64,000 bases of DNA from Agreia sp. Leaf283 (GTDB lineage: Bacteria > Actinomycetota > Actinomycetes > Actinomycetales > Microbacteriaceae). Of this stretch, positions 1-8,232 are shown piece by piece. Each line of letters starts with the position of its first letter. Position 1 is the stretch's first letter. The position numbers and the translations under genes were made by a program. The notes beneath the pieces are model-generated. The model made no database searches. It was not told the origin of the DNA and worked only from the letters and a program-made list of their open reading frames with translations. The stretch covers positions 693,949 to 757,948 of the forward strand of contig NZ_LMNF01000002.1 of NCBI RefSeq assembly GCF_001422485.1. The letters run 5' to 3'.

Positions 1-537
1 ATAGCCTTCAAGCACGGCCGAGATCTCGTCCCGTTCAAAGATCGCCGCGAGAGCCTGCGGGTCATTTAGCCGTTCCAGCAGCAGAGGCTGAGCCTGCCTG
101 ATGGGGTAGACGTCTAAGGGCATCCCCGAGTACGTTGCCCCCTTCGGCGGAAGACAGCTCGAACTCACTAATGAGCTGATCCCTTCAGCTCTGGTGAATT
201 TAGATAGATCAAAACGTTGTGCAGGACTGAACTGTGTACTCGAACGCGTGAACTGTTTGCCCCCTTCGCGGCTTCCTTTAGTGCGCCCGTACACCATCGC
301 CTCATGTTCCTTCGAGATCGGGAGTCGCGCAAAGGTGATGCGTCGGGGAAACTCCAGATAGTCATAAAATTCACTTTCAGTCGTGATTAATGCGTCGTAC
401 TCCTCGGGGTGTGCGTTGGCCACGCTGTCTGTTTCCACGAGGCTCCCGCACAGTGGGCGAATAGCTTCGATCTCGGCTGGGGATAGGCCGTTGACGATGA
501 CACGGGGTCGAGCAGCAACAGCAAATAGTTCACTCAC
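1..537 (-). CDS. Hypothetical protein, partial (C-terminus off the left edge)
   Basis: The frame is open from a GTG at 537 to the window edge, 179 codons without a stop. An in-frame TAA lies 14 codons upstream of the GTG, so this GTG is the first usable start. The N-terminus reads VSELFAVAARPRVIVNGLSP, followed by an acidic stretch with several aromatic residues and then a basic middle. I see no signal peptide, membrane segment or recognisable catalytic motif. It runs away from the dnaE2 remnant, and its base composition is lower in GC than the core genes to the right, in keeping with an accessory region. No function is assigned; it could itself be a fragment. Confidence 0.5.
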   Translation of the reverse strand, partial: MSELFAVAARPRVIVNGLSPAEIEAIRPLCGSLVETDSVANAHPEEYDALITTESEFYDYLEFPRRITFARLPISKEHEAMVYGRTKGSREGGKQFTRSSTQFSPAQRFDLSKFTRAEGISSLVSSSCLPPKGATYSGMPLDVYPIRQAQPLLLERLNDPQALAAIFERDEISAVLEGY

Positions 538-652
538 ACGCCAACCTTGGCAGTTGTACCGATCGATTGGTGTTTAAAAGACGACGGCCATACCTTCCTG
601 GTCCAAGGTCGGACTGATGGCAAGTTGGCCCAGATAGTGGGATGGTCTATTT

Positions 653-766
653 ATGCCGAAGGATGACGACCAGCTCGACTATTTAGTCGAGGAGTACAAC
701 CGTCTTGCGGACGACCACGATTCCCACGCAGCCATTACCCGGTCGAGTTTCTGGCCGGAGTGTTAG
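653..766 (+). pseudogene. Small truncated reading frame abutting the dnaE2 remnant
   Basis: An ATG at 653 opens a 37-residue frame (starts MPKDDDQLDYLVEEYN) that runs into sequence decoding as DnaE2 in another frame from about 739. The first ~24 residues are acidic and helical-looking. The last ~13 are out-of-frame DnaE2 sequence, so the original gene appears to have been cut at about 735-740. No family recognised. Whether it is expressed cannot be judged. Confidence 0.3.
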
Positions 767-1663
767 AGCACGACCCGGGTATGTACGAACGCCGACTACT
801 CATGGCCGAGGCCAGGCGCATGGGAATCCAGATCCTGCCGCTCGACGTCAATGCCTCAACCGACGAGTATTTGGTGGAACTCACGGACGACGGCGTGAAG
901 GCAATCCGCTACTCCCTCACCGACGTGCGCGGCATCACTCAGCCAGAGAAAGACCGCATTCTCACCGGCCAGCCGTACGAGAACATCCTGGACTTCTGGA
1001 TGCGCGCCACCCCCTCCAGACGTCTCCTCGTCGATCTCGCCACCGTGGGCGCACTCGACACCCTGGCCGACTCGCGCTCCGGTCGTAGTGACATTATCGC
1101 TTACGTCCGGCAGCTCAGCAGCCGTCGCAAGCCCAAGGCCGCCGAGCACGAGAACCAGCTCGAGCTCTACATTTGGAGACGACATCCCGGCCGGCCACGA
1201 GGAACCGTCAATCGAAGAACGCATCGGGGCGGAACTCAACATCCTGTCGACCGAGATCAATCAACACCTCATCGAAAGCTACCGGCCACTCCTCGACTCG
1301 CTCGGCGTCACTCCCGCAGCTGACCTCGTGAGCCTGCCCAGTAAAACCGAGATGATCGTTGCGGGGGTCCGTGTGGCGACGCAGACTCCCCCGATGCGAT
1401 CAGGCAAACGCGTCGTGTTCGTCAGCCTTGACGACGGCACTGGCTGTTCCGACTCCACATTCTTCGACGAAGCACAGGAACGATCAGGGCCACTGCTATT
1501 CGGCACCAAGCTCATGATCATCCGCGGCCTCACCCGACGAACCGGCGCGCGAGGCGTCAGTCTGCAAGCAGATGAAGCCTTCGACCTGCCACAGGCATGG
1601 TCAACATTCCAAGACGAAAGACGTTCTCGGATGGGCAAAGCGCTAAACGGTGATGACTGGTGA
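739..1663 (+). pseudogene. dnaE2: dnaE2 (error-prone DNA polymerase III alpha-like) 3' remnant, frameshifted
   Basis: Translation from 739 gives the C-terminal third of a DnaE2/ImuC-type polymerase: HYPVEFLAGVLEHDPGMY, then MAEARRMGIQILPLDVN, a helix-hairpin-helix-like stretch (GITQPEKDRILTG), and the C-terminal OB-fold region (RVATQTPPMRSGKRVVF, DDGTGCSDSTFFDEAQ, LLFGTKLMIIRG). At about 1170 the frame shifts by one base: QLELY continues in another frame as FGDDIPAGHEEP. The polymerase palm with its catalytic aspartates is absent, so this is dead as a polymerase. DnaE2 normally follows imuA/imuB in a mutagenesis cassette; neither is present here. The remnant suggests deletion at an old imuAB-dnaE2 locus or island-associated decay. 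Confidence 0.9.
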
Positions 1664-2583
1664 GAGCTGTTTCCGCCTGAAAGGCGAAATTCTGAGAAAG
1701 GTGTTCCCTACGCAGCCCAGCAGATGTAGGAAGAAATGTTTTGTCGTGGTCGAACTAAGCCGCAGTTATGTGGCGGCATCACAGTTCCTGGCTGAGTCTC
1801 TCCATATCGAACCGAGGACCGACCACCGATTTCGTTTCGAGGCCGCGATCGAGTGGCGGCATAGCAGTCGCCTTTCGGATTCAGACGTAGTCAATTAGGT
1901 AGTCCCACGCCGTGCTTAACGAATGCGCAGAGCCAGGGCGACAGCATAGAAATAGGGCCCGACCAGCCCTTTTGGGCGTTCCAATGGAACGATGTCTGGA
2001 CCTTGACCAGTAGGGGACATGCCCACCCAGCACATGACTGTATTACCGATAACCCTGTTAGGGGCCAGACGATATTCACCACCGCAGACGCGCTCGCAGC
2101 TGGTGACCCCGAGACAATCCCCACTGCAGCGATACTTCGCTATTTCGAGCGTGCCAGCCTTAGCCTGCCGGAACTTCGCGGCCAGGTTCGCGGACCGCGT
2201 TCGCCAGTTCATCCACGGTCGAAGGTTCTAGCGGAACTGTTAGACGATTCGTGCGTGCAGCAGGTAGTTGAAACGGACTTGCTCGACCCCGCGGGCAATT
2301 TCTGGAAGTCGAGCAGCTCAAACCGGAATTGAGAGAAACTATTGACGTCCTTGCAAGCGACGAACGGGCAATTGGCTCGTACGAACTCGGTAGAGCAGCC
2401 TTCTAGTACCGACCGCATTGCCGCTTGGCGCCGACGCAGCATCGAGGAATTGCAGACTCAGGCCCACAAATTATTGAGATTTTCTACCGCGCGGACTCAA
2501 CCGACACCACATGACGTTTCGTAAGGCAATTAAGCGGTTACGACGCCTCGATCAGCACCGACGCGACTATGAGCAGCCCGCGA
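1664..2583. other. About 0.9 kb with no convincing gene; decayed sequence
   Basis: Several short overlapping frames exist on both strands but none has a clear start, codon bias or family match. On the + strand 2003-2332 decodes SLPELRGQVRGPRSPVHPRS and later VVETDLLDPAGNFWK. A second + frame at about 2300-2406 gives KPELRETIDVLASDERAIG, ending in a TAG after GRAAF. These read like pieces of one or two degenerated genes whose frames have drifted apart. I see no transposase motif, inverted-repeat pair or RNA gene here. Confidence 0.45.
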
Positions 2584-3363
2584 CTAACCTTTCAGGCGAA
2601 TGGCGGAGTAATGCGAATCGTTGACAGTCACGTTTATCCCACTCACAGATGGGGCGACAAAGCGTTCCTGTAGTTGGACGATTTTGTCTTCGTCCTCACC
2701 GGCTTCGACCTGCTCGACTAGTGGAAGCATCGTCTGATCGAACCCCGGCGAGCTCTTGAACGTGAGCTCGAGCCAGACTGATTCGTCAGGGTCCAATTGC
2801 CGCGCAACCGCGGAATATGCACCGAGGTCAAATAGCCGACCCTCCTCCTCGAGCTCACGGACAAAGACCAGCGGCCGCTCTGACGGGCCAGCGGACTGCG
2901 CGTCTACAAGCTCCATGCCGCCGGCGCATGCTGCCCCTGTACTCATTTCGGCAAGGGAGACGTCGTTACCAGACACGTCCGCATTACTGCAGACGGTGTT
3001 GACGCCGAGGTAGCTCACGTGGAGATTTTCAGCTGAACCCGGGCCTTCATTCCTGAGCACCCAGATGAGTGTCCATTGCCCCGGCTCGTCGTATCGATAC
3101 GTGACCGATGGGTCCAATGTCGCATGATCGGCCAATTCCTGCTGGTCCCGCTGGTAGTTGACCCCCAAGTATGTAGCGAAAAATGTCCCTGCAATCGCGA
3201 CGATCGACACAATTCCGGCGACACCCGCCCACCAACCTCGGTTGAGGATACCCGCCTTGCCTTTTCCCTTTAGAACAGTGGGCGCAAGATAGACAAGCTT
3301 GCCCGAGCGAGCGTTTGGCGTCTTCGCACGGACGTTCTCCTTCTTCTTTTTCTTGGACACCAC
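2584..3363 (-). CDS. Membrane-anchored hypothetical protein
   Basis: A 259-residue frame starting at one of two adjacent GTG codons (3363 or 3360). An upstream TACAAAT could serve as a -10 for a very short or absent leader. The N-terminus is strongly basic (VSKKKKKENVRAK). One transmembrane helix at about residues 45-65 (WAGVAGIVSIVAIAGTFFAT) is followed by an outside domain of about 190 residues rich in Asp/Glu, with two cysteines (VCSN, ACAGG) that could pair. The outside part is beta-like and resembles Ig-type domains only loosely. Its neighbours are other accessory genes. No enzymatic motif seen and no function assigned. Confidence 0.65.
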   Translation of the reverse strand: MVSKKKKKENVRAKTPNARSGKLVYLAPTVLKGKGKAGILNRGWWAGVAGIVSIVAIAGTFFATYLGVNYQRDQQELADHATLDPSVTYRYDEPGQWTLIWVLRNEGPGSAENLHVSYLGVNTVCSNADVSGNDVSLAEMSTGAACAGGMELVDAQSAGPSERPLVFVRELEEEGRLFDLGAYSAVARQLDPDESVWLELTFKSSPGFDQTMLPLVEQVEAGEDEDKIVQLQERFVAPSVSGINVTVNDSHYSAIRLKG

Positions 3364-3542
3364 TCATTTGTAACAGCGAAAAGATCCACGGCGATGGCTC
3401 TTCGCAAACCGACACGGCTAAGTTGTAGAGCCAGTTCCCCCTTTACTAGTCCCGCTACGCGCGAATGGTTGAGTCGCGGCCACCGGCAATGTCCGTAATC
3501 GTAAGTGTCACCCAAGCGTCTGGAACTTATCGCGATCCCGCT

Positions 3543-4001
3543 TCAGGCGTCACGGGCCGCGGCACCTTCAACGTGTTGGAGAGTTGCCACCGCAAACGGT
3601 AGGAAAGTCTCGTTGCGCAGGAGCACTGGCCAGTCCCTCCAGTTGCCCTCATAATTGATCGATGTGAACTCCGCGGCCGCAGGCGTTCGGCCTGGTCCGA
3701 CGTAGGGAGAGTCGTGATGCACGAACTGGTGGAGCGTCGCGTCGATGGAGTATCGGACTCCACCGCAGTCATCCCGGAGTTCAAGCCACGCATGGCCGCT
3801 TGCCTGACCCGGCCGGCTTGCTTGAACATACGTCCACTCGCCGAGTCCGCGGTGAAGCAGCAATTCCGCAATGCCAATGGAAGTCCACTCGCAGCTTCCA
3901 GCAGGCCATACTTCCTTGAAGCCGCGATACGGCTCATGATTCATCGCCCGAATACTTTGTATCGCCTCGCCAACGACTTTGTCGATCGATTCGAGGTCCA
4001 T
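3543..4001 (-). CDS. Small hypothetical protein with Cys-His-Asp arrangement (papain/transglutaminase-like?)
   Basis: 152 residues from ATG 4001. TAGGAT lies 7 nt upstream of this ATG, the leaderless pattern used across the window, which favours it over an upstream TTG at 4034. Visible residues: Cys37 at the start of a helix (GSCEWTSIGIAELL), His70 in a strand (SGHAWLEL) and Asp87 (RYSIDATLHQF). This Cys / His-strand / Asp order, with the Cys capping a helix, is what papain-fold transglutaminase-like proteins show. There is no signal peptide, so it should be cytosolic. The fold call is inference from residue spacing only; the protein is not recognised as a named family. Confidence 0.6.
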   Translation of the reverse strand: MDLESIDKVVGEAIQSIRAMNHEPYRGFKEVWPAGSCEWTSIGIAELLLHRGLGEWTYVQASRPGQASGHAWLELRDDCGGVRYSIDATLHQFVHHDSPYVGPGRTPAAAEFTSINYEGNWRDWPVLLRNETFLPFAVATLQHVEGAAARDA

Positions 4002-4208
4002 ATCGCAGATCCTAGAGCAGCGCGTGGCACGCAATCGTAGCCACGAACCTGGAAGTCATGGATGCCGGTCGATGGGTGAAGAATACTCCGCGTATCAATC
4101 AAAATGGCTGCGACGGTTTCAACTGATGGTTGCCTCCGGCGCACCTGAAAGACGGTAGTCGGCAGCAACTAGAATTCAAGGCCCGTCCCTCGCCACTACA
4201 GTCGACTT

Positions 4209-5168
4209 GTGCTATTCACATGGGGCAGAGACCGTCACAAAACCGTCGCGCCTATCCTCTCCCGTCTTGAAGAAATGGCTCAAGAACTTAAGTCAGTTCA
4301 AGAGGAAGAGCACCAACGGCGTAAAGGCCAACTAGTCATCGCTCTGGTGATCCTCGTAGTTAGTGTCGCGACCAGCTTCATCATTTTCAACCATTCCGGA
4401 ACGGCTCCAGCGATCGCGGAGCCTGGGGTGATCGCGATCGCTGAGACCGGCTCCGGCAGCGTTCCGATAGACATAACCGCGCGCTTCGATGGTCAATCAC
4501 ATGGTTCCACTAAAGCAGTCCTTGCAATCACGTCCGGAGGGAGCCCAGGGTCTCGTGCAGAAGTCATCGTCATCGTGTGTGGCGACCTTCAGAACGGTCT
4601 ATCGATCAGTGATCGAAACAGTGGACCTTTACCGCTGAAGCCACTCCCAGGATCGCCTGGGGATTTTGATAGCCAATTGGGCGATCACGCACGTTGCTCG
4701 TTCGTAACTGTTTCGCCATTCGCGTTTCAGGTCGTGTTGATTTTCAACTCCCCCCAAGCGCTGGCCTCCATCGCGGACGAACGAATACTCTATGCACTGC
4801 CTGGAATCACTACGCTCCTCCCGCACACCCCGTTGGGCAAACTAGATGCACGACCCTGGCCAACAGGAACGACTGTGAACGTGCGACTGACACGTGCACC
4901 GCAAGATTTCAGTCTCGACGCAGCTATTCCATCGATTCAAGAAGGTGGTCTTCTGTCGTGGGACTATGTCGCCGGAGCAAAGGGATCCCCGTTGGAGTAT
5001 CGCATCTCGGGCGTCTTGCTGGACAGGCAGGACGAAGCTCAAAATCGCACCTTTGTCGCGGGCGTCATAGCGGGTGTCGCTGGAGCCGCATTGATTTGGG
5101 CTGTTGACTTGAGTGCCGCGATCTTCCTACCACGTCGGAAATCGAGGCGCTCGTCGAGCACTGCGTAG
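4209..5168 (+). CDS. Two-TM membrane protein with large extracytoplasmic domain
   Basis: 319 residues from GTG 4209; TACAGT 6 nt upstream is a good -10 for a leaderless start. A cytoplasmic N-terminal helix rich in Glu/Gln (residues ~10-40) may form a coiled coil. TM1 is at ~43-63 (LVIALVILVVSVATSFIIF), a beta-rich outer domain with two cysteines (VCGDLQ, HARCSF) follows at ~64-280, then TM2 at ~281-302 and a short basic cytoplasmic tail (PRRKSRRSSS). This topology suits a sensor or surface scaffold. It faces the opposite way from the other accessory genes around it. Family not recognised. Confidence 0.65.
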   Translation: MLFTWGRDRHKTVAPILSRLEEMAQELKSVQEEEHQRRKGQLVIALVILVVSVATSFIIFNHSGTAPAIAEPGVIAIAETGSGSVPIDITARFDGQSHGSTKAVLAITSGGSPGSRAEVIVIVCGDLQNGLSISDRNSGPLPLKPLPGSPGDFDSQLGDHARCSFVTVSPFAFQVVLIFNSPQALASIADERILYALPGITTLLPHTPLGKLDARPWPTGTTVNVRLTRAPQDFSLDAAIPSIQEGGLLSWDYVAGAKGSPLEYRISGVLLDRQDEAQNRTFVAGVIAGVAGAALIWAVDLSAAIFLPRRKSRRSSSTA

Positions 5169-5243
5169 CTATGTGATGAACTCGACGTATTTGCAGTCAT
5201 TCACCGACTCGGAACTGACCTCCTTGGACCGTGCAGCCGACGA

Positions 5244-6593
5244 TCAGGGACCGACCTCGATGTCGGCGAAGGGGTCACGTCGCCACATTGCGGTGAGGAT
5301 TGAGCTCTCTGACGCTGGAATTCGCTGTGGAATATGAACAGCGGCGATGAGCGTCGTCGCGAGCCGCGCACACCCCTCCTCCACTTGCATTGTGATATCC
5401 GTCTTAACTGTTGCTGAAAGCGCAGCGTCGATTCGCTTGCCGACGTCGGTTTTATCGCTCGAGCCCAGATGACCCTGATAGTCCTTGAATCGCTCGTTGA
5501 AGGCTTGCCAGCGGACTGGAGCGAGTACGCCTGCTTTGTCGCGGAGGATGTCTTCACCGAACATGAACTCCATTGAGGCTGCCCGGCCGTTTACATTCTC
5601 CATCCCGCATCCGGACGGGCCGAGCGTAGGATAACTGCCCGCGTACGGTACCTCCGGCAGGCAAATGGCAGTGACTCGTATAGGCAAGTCAAGTTTTAGA
5701 AGCTGCGCCTTGGCCTCGCGACCAGCGATGTCGTTGTCTAGTACTGCGACGATACGGTTCATAACGCCCGCGGCGGCCATGCCCTTGGTCAGTGAGACGA
5801 CTCGATCGGTTCCGCCGGGCGGCTTGAAGTCAAAATCCAGAAATGTAAAGAGGTTGGCGACGTCCGGCGCGGAAATCTCCAGCGAACGCTGCAGACGCCG
5901 TGCGTCACTTGCACCCTCAGTCACAACGATTACCGGCCCATCCGCCGCCATGACAGCGGCCATCCTTGATCGGGCCTCACCGTGCGGGTTCTCTGCGCCA
6001 GTCATCCAACCGCCCAACACAAGGTCCGTGAGGTCGAGTTTGACTTGAGTAGAGTCACGTGTGCGACTCAAAGAGAGCGCCAACGCAAACCTGGGATCAT
6101 CAAAAGCTTCTCTCAACTCCCCCCATTTCTCGAAAAGAAAATGCTCCCTTGGGTGCGTTTGCCAATCCGGGGGAATGCCCGCTCCTGCAGCCCTGCCGAA
6201 GCGCGTCGTTAGCGCCGCCGTGATCGCCGAGCTGTTCGGGTATAAAGCCGATCTGTCTTCCCAGGACGCCAGACCGTGCCGTTCCTCCCGTTGATCTTCG
6301 AAGAACGCGGTGCTTAGTCGGCAAATCCATTCCGACGAAAAACCCTGGAGCTGCAGGCGTCGCCGCAGTGCGCCCGCGGTAGTCGAATAGCCCATTACAT
6401 TTGAGAACCAATTTGCTGGAGAGTCGTCTACATCGGTGGCTCGGCTCTCGACGTCCTCGAGTACTTGCAACTTTGTCGAATCCACGTAGTAATCGTCGTC
6501 GCCGAAGAGCAACATCAGCTCATCAGGGACGAAGCTCTTTCCCCAGACTGGGGCATCCTGCCCACCGATCTCGACGTTCCACCATGACCCCAT
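5244..6593 (-). CDS. HEPN/Toprim-associated domain protein, candidate defence effector
   Basis: 449 residues from ATG 6593. TATGGT lies 6 nt upstream, and the resulting N-terminus MGSWWNVEIGG matches the typical MGS start of the HEPN/Toprim N-terminal domain family; the frame could extend upstream to 6692. The N-domain continues with KSFVPDELMLLFGDDD. The C-terminal half carries a TOPRIM fold: VIVVTEGASD (Glu226), a GG-containing loop (PPGGTDRVVSLTKG), then AVLDNDIAG (Asp286, Asp288), the E...DxD metal site of TOPRIM nucleases. Proteins with this N-domain fused to HEPN RNase or TOPRIM domains are predicted or known in anti-phage islands. Cytosolic; RNA or DNA cleavage is inferred from TOPRIM, not shown. 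Confidence 0.75.
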   Translation of the reverse strand: MGSWWNVEIGGQDAPVWGKSFVPDELMLLFGDDDYYVDSTKLQVLEDVESRATDVDDSPANWFSNVMGYSTTAGALRRRLQLQGFSSEWICRLSTAFFEDQREERHGLASWEDRSALYPNSSAITAALTTRFGRAAGAGIPPDWQTHPREHFLFEKWGELREAFDDPRFALALSLSRTRDSTQVKLDLTDLVLGGWMTGAENPHGEARSRMAAVMAADGPVIVVTEGASDARRLQRSLEISAPDVANLFTFLDFDFKPPGGTDRVVSLTKGMAAAGVMNRIVAVLDNDIAGREAKAQLLKLDLPIRVTAICLPEVPYAGSYPTLGPSGCGMENVNGRAASMEFMFGEDILRDKAGVLAPVRWQAFNERFKDYQGHLGSSDKTDVGKRIDAALSATVKTDITMQVEEGCARLATTLIAAVHIPQRIPASESSILTAMWRRDPFADIEVGP

Positions 6594-6783
6594 CCGCCGA
6601 CCATAGCGAAGAGGTCGACGGTTGGCGACGTACGACGGGGACGGCAACCAATCCGCAATGGGTTCGAAACGTTTCATGGCGATGACAAGCACAGGCAGAC
6701 CAAAACTGCTTCACTCAAACTTGGGAAGGCGTTCGGATCTCTCAGGAGACGCTGACAGGTTCCTATATTGGGTTACGGCAGCC

Positions 6784-7905
6784 TCAGAAGGGTGTGCCGG
6801 GCGGGTAGTTTCCCCAGGGCTCATCCATTGGGCCGGTGAAATATGAACCTCCTCGCTGCGCAGCGAAGTCCCAGGTCGCGCTATCCAAATGGTCCGGTGC
6901 CGCACCAACTCGATAGGAGGCTCGATCTTTGCCCGGCACATTGTGTGGGTATTGGTCTCGCCGAATTACGACCCCGTGCCCGCGAACCTCTACCCCACCC
7001 CCAGTGATCATCCAACCGTCTGCGACCATCTCCATCACAGGCGTATTTGTTAGCCACCCTTCTGGATCTGCTGACCGGCTGATCACCGCTTCCTGCACAG
7101 CCGTGCGCAGATTACTAAAGAAAGCTTCTGGCGACAGTGGGCCAGATCGTTTTGCCTCCCCGCGGCTGATCATCGTGGTGCGAATATCCGTAAAGATTTG
7201 GATTGGGTCGTCGTCCTCCTCCCATGCAATGGCCGCGTCTTCCATGCCGATTAAAGCGAGACGCAGCGTGGGGATGTCGTCCGTGCTCCCGCTATGCTCC
7301 TCAATCGTCGCGTACTCAAGCGCGATTCGAGGCGCTTCCAAGCCCACCCCTGCGGGCACGGTAATTCGTCCGTTCTCTCTTGTCCATGAATGGATATCAA
7401 GCGCGTTAATCCTGCTTGCGGCGTCCATAATCTCTATAACTGTCTGTCGATCGACCGTCTCGGTGAGGGACGCGAAGTTGTTAGCCCGCGCTTGCGCCTC
7501 GGCGTTCGCTCGAGCTCTAAGCTGATCATCCAAGTCAAGAAGGCGTGCTTCTAGGCGGGCTGTACGCTCAGTTAGCTGTGCGTTCTCCTCTCGAACGGAT
7601 TGGCTCTCTGCTCGGGCGGCTGCGGCCTCGGCGCGAATGGGAACAGTCACTCTCTCCACCGCTCGTTCCGCCGTAAAGACCAGCGCCCGTTCAAAGAGGA
7701 CAAGCCCGGCCGCGAGGAGAAGCGAGGTTCCGATGTTCACCGCCACGCCCGATGCATACGCTTTATCCGTGGCGCCTCTCACAAGGAGGCCGTGAGCGAA
7801 TACATATCCGAAACCAATAACCACTATGCCGGAGGCGGTTAGAACACCGGCTAGCCACCAGCGAACCCTGGGCCGCGGCCGATCTCGAGTTTCAGTTTCC
7901 GACAT
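6784..7905 (-). CDS. Two-TM membrane protein with coiled coil and C-terminal soluble domain
   Basis: 373 residues from ATG 7905; TACGCT 7 nt upstream supports this start over any upstream in-frame codon. After a basic cytoplasmic N-terminus come TM1 (~16-38) and TM2 (~50-72). A long charged helix, very likely a coiled coil, spans ~85-145 (REENAQLTERTARLEARLLD). A mixed alpha/beta domain with many acidic residues (AWEEDDDPIQIF) ends the protein, and both termini are cytoplasmic. It lies directly upstream of and on the same strand as the HEPN/Toprim gene with a gap of ~190 bp. A functional link is possible, but each gene appears to have its own promoter. Family not recognised. Confidence 0.65.
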   Translation of the reverse strand: MSETETRDRPRPRVRWWLAGVLTASGIVVIGFGYVFAHGLLVRGATDKAYASGVAVNIGTSLLLAAGLVLFERALVFTAERAVERVTVPIRAEAAAARAESQSVREENAQLTERTARLEARLLDLDDQLRARANAEAQARANNFASLTETVDRQTVIEIMDAASRINALDIHSWTRENGRITVPAGVGLEAPRIALEYATIEEHSGSTDDIPTLRLALIGMEDAAIAWEEDDDPIQIFTDIRTTMISRGEAKRSGPLSPEAFFSNLRTAVQEAVISRSADPEGWLTNTPVMEMVADGWMITGGGVEVRGHGVVIRRDQYPHNVPGKDRASYRVGAAPDHLDSATWDFAAQRGGSYFTGPMDEPWGNYPPGTPF

Positions 7906-8062
7906 GTTGCCGAGCGTACTGATTACAGAGGAGTGTTGAACGATTATTCGATGTGAGAGGGAACTCGTGTGAGTCCGCGCGGGCACTTCAAGAAATGCCG
8001 TTGGCAGCGATGCGCAACGAGCTTTAGAACTTGATGTAGACATTGCCGTAGTCAACCGGAAA

Positions 8063-8098
8063 CAACGAAGGCCTGATCTTGCGATCAGGCCTTCGTTT
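8063..8098 (-). terminator. Strong hairpin terminator of the tRNA gene
   Basis: A 13-bp perfect stem (CGAAGGCCTGATC / GATCAGGCCTTCG) closes a 4-nt loop. On the minus strand it follows the tRNA 3' end by a few bases and is followed by a T-rich stretch (TTGTTTCC). The + strand side is also T-rich (TTTATTTG), so it may act in both directions. Confidence 0.85.
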
Positions 8099-8101
8099 AT
8101 T

Positions 8102-8178
8102 TGGTTGCGGGGACAGGATTTGAACCTGCGACCTCTGGGTTATGAGCCCAGCGAGCTACCGAACTGCTCCACCCCGCG
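8102..8178 (-). tRNA. tRNA-fMet (CAT), initiator
   Basis: 77 nt including the encoded CCA (complement of 8102-8104). Acceptor arms are CGCGGGG and CCCCGCA, so position 1 C faces A72 unpaired, the mark of bacterial initiator tRNA. The anticodon loop is CTCATAA with anticodon CAT. The anticodon stem pairs TGGG with CCCA and ends in the GGG/CCC run typical of initiators; the T arm has GGTTCAAATCC. The 3' end points toward the accessory region, a usual integration target for islands. Confidence 0.97.
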
Positions 8179-8232
8179 CTACCTGTTAAGACTAACACAG
8201 GGTTCGGGGGGTTCAGACCACGGTGCCGGCTG

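Noticed and set aside
1650-1898. 82-codon frame just after the dnaE2 remnant
   Set aside because: No ribosome site, no similarity pattern, overlaps the remnant's end; likely chance.
1916-2212. 98-codon minus-strand frame in the decayed stretch
   Set aside because: No start support, odd cysteine/aromatic composition, conflicts with protein-like plus-strand fragments.
1-8060. Direct repeat of the tRNA-fMet 3' end as an att site
   Set aside because: Looked for copies of the T-arm/acceptor sequence; none found inside the window, so only the integration idea is kept.
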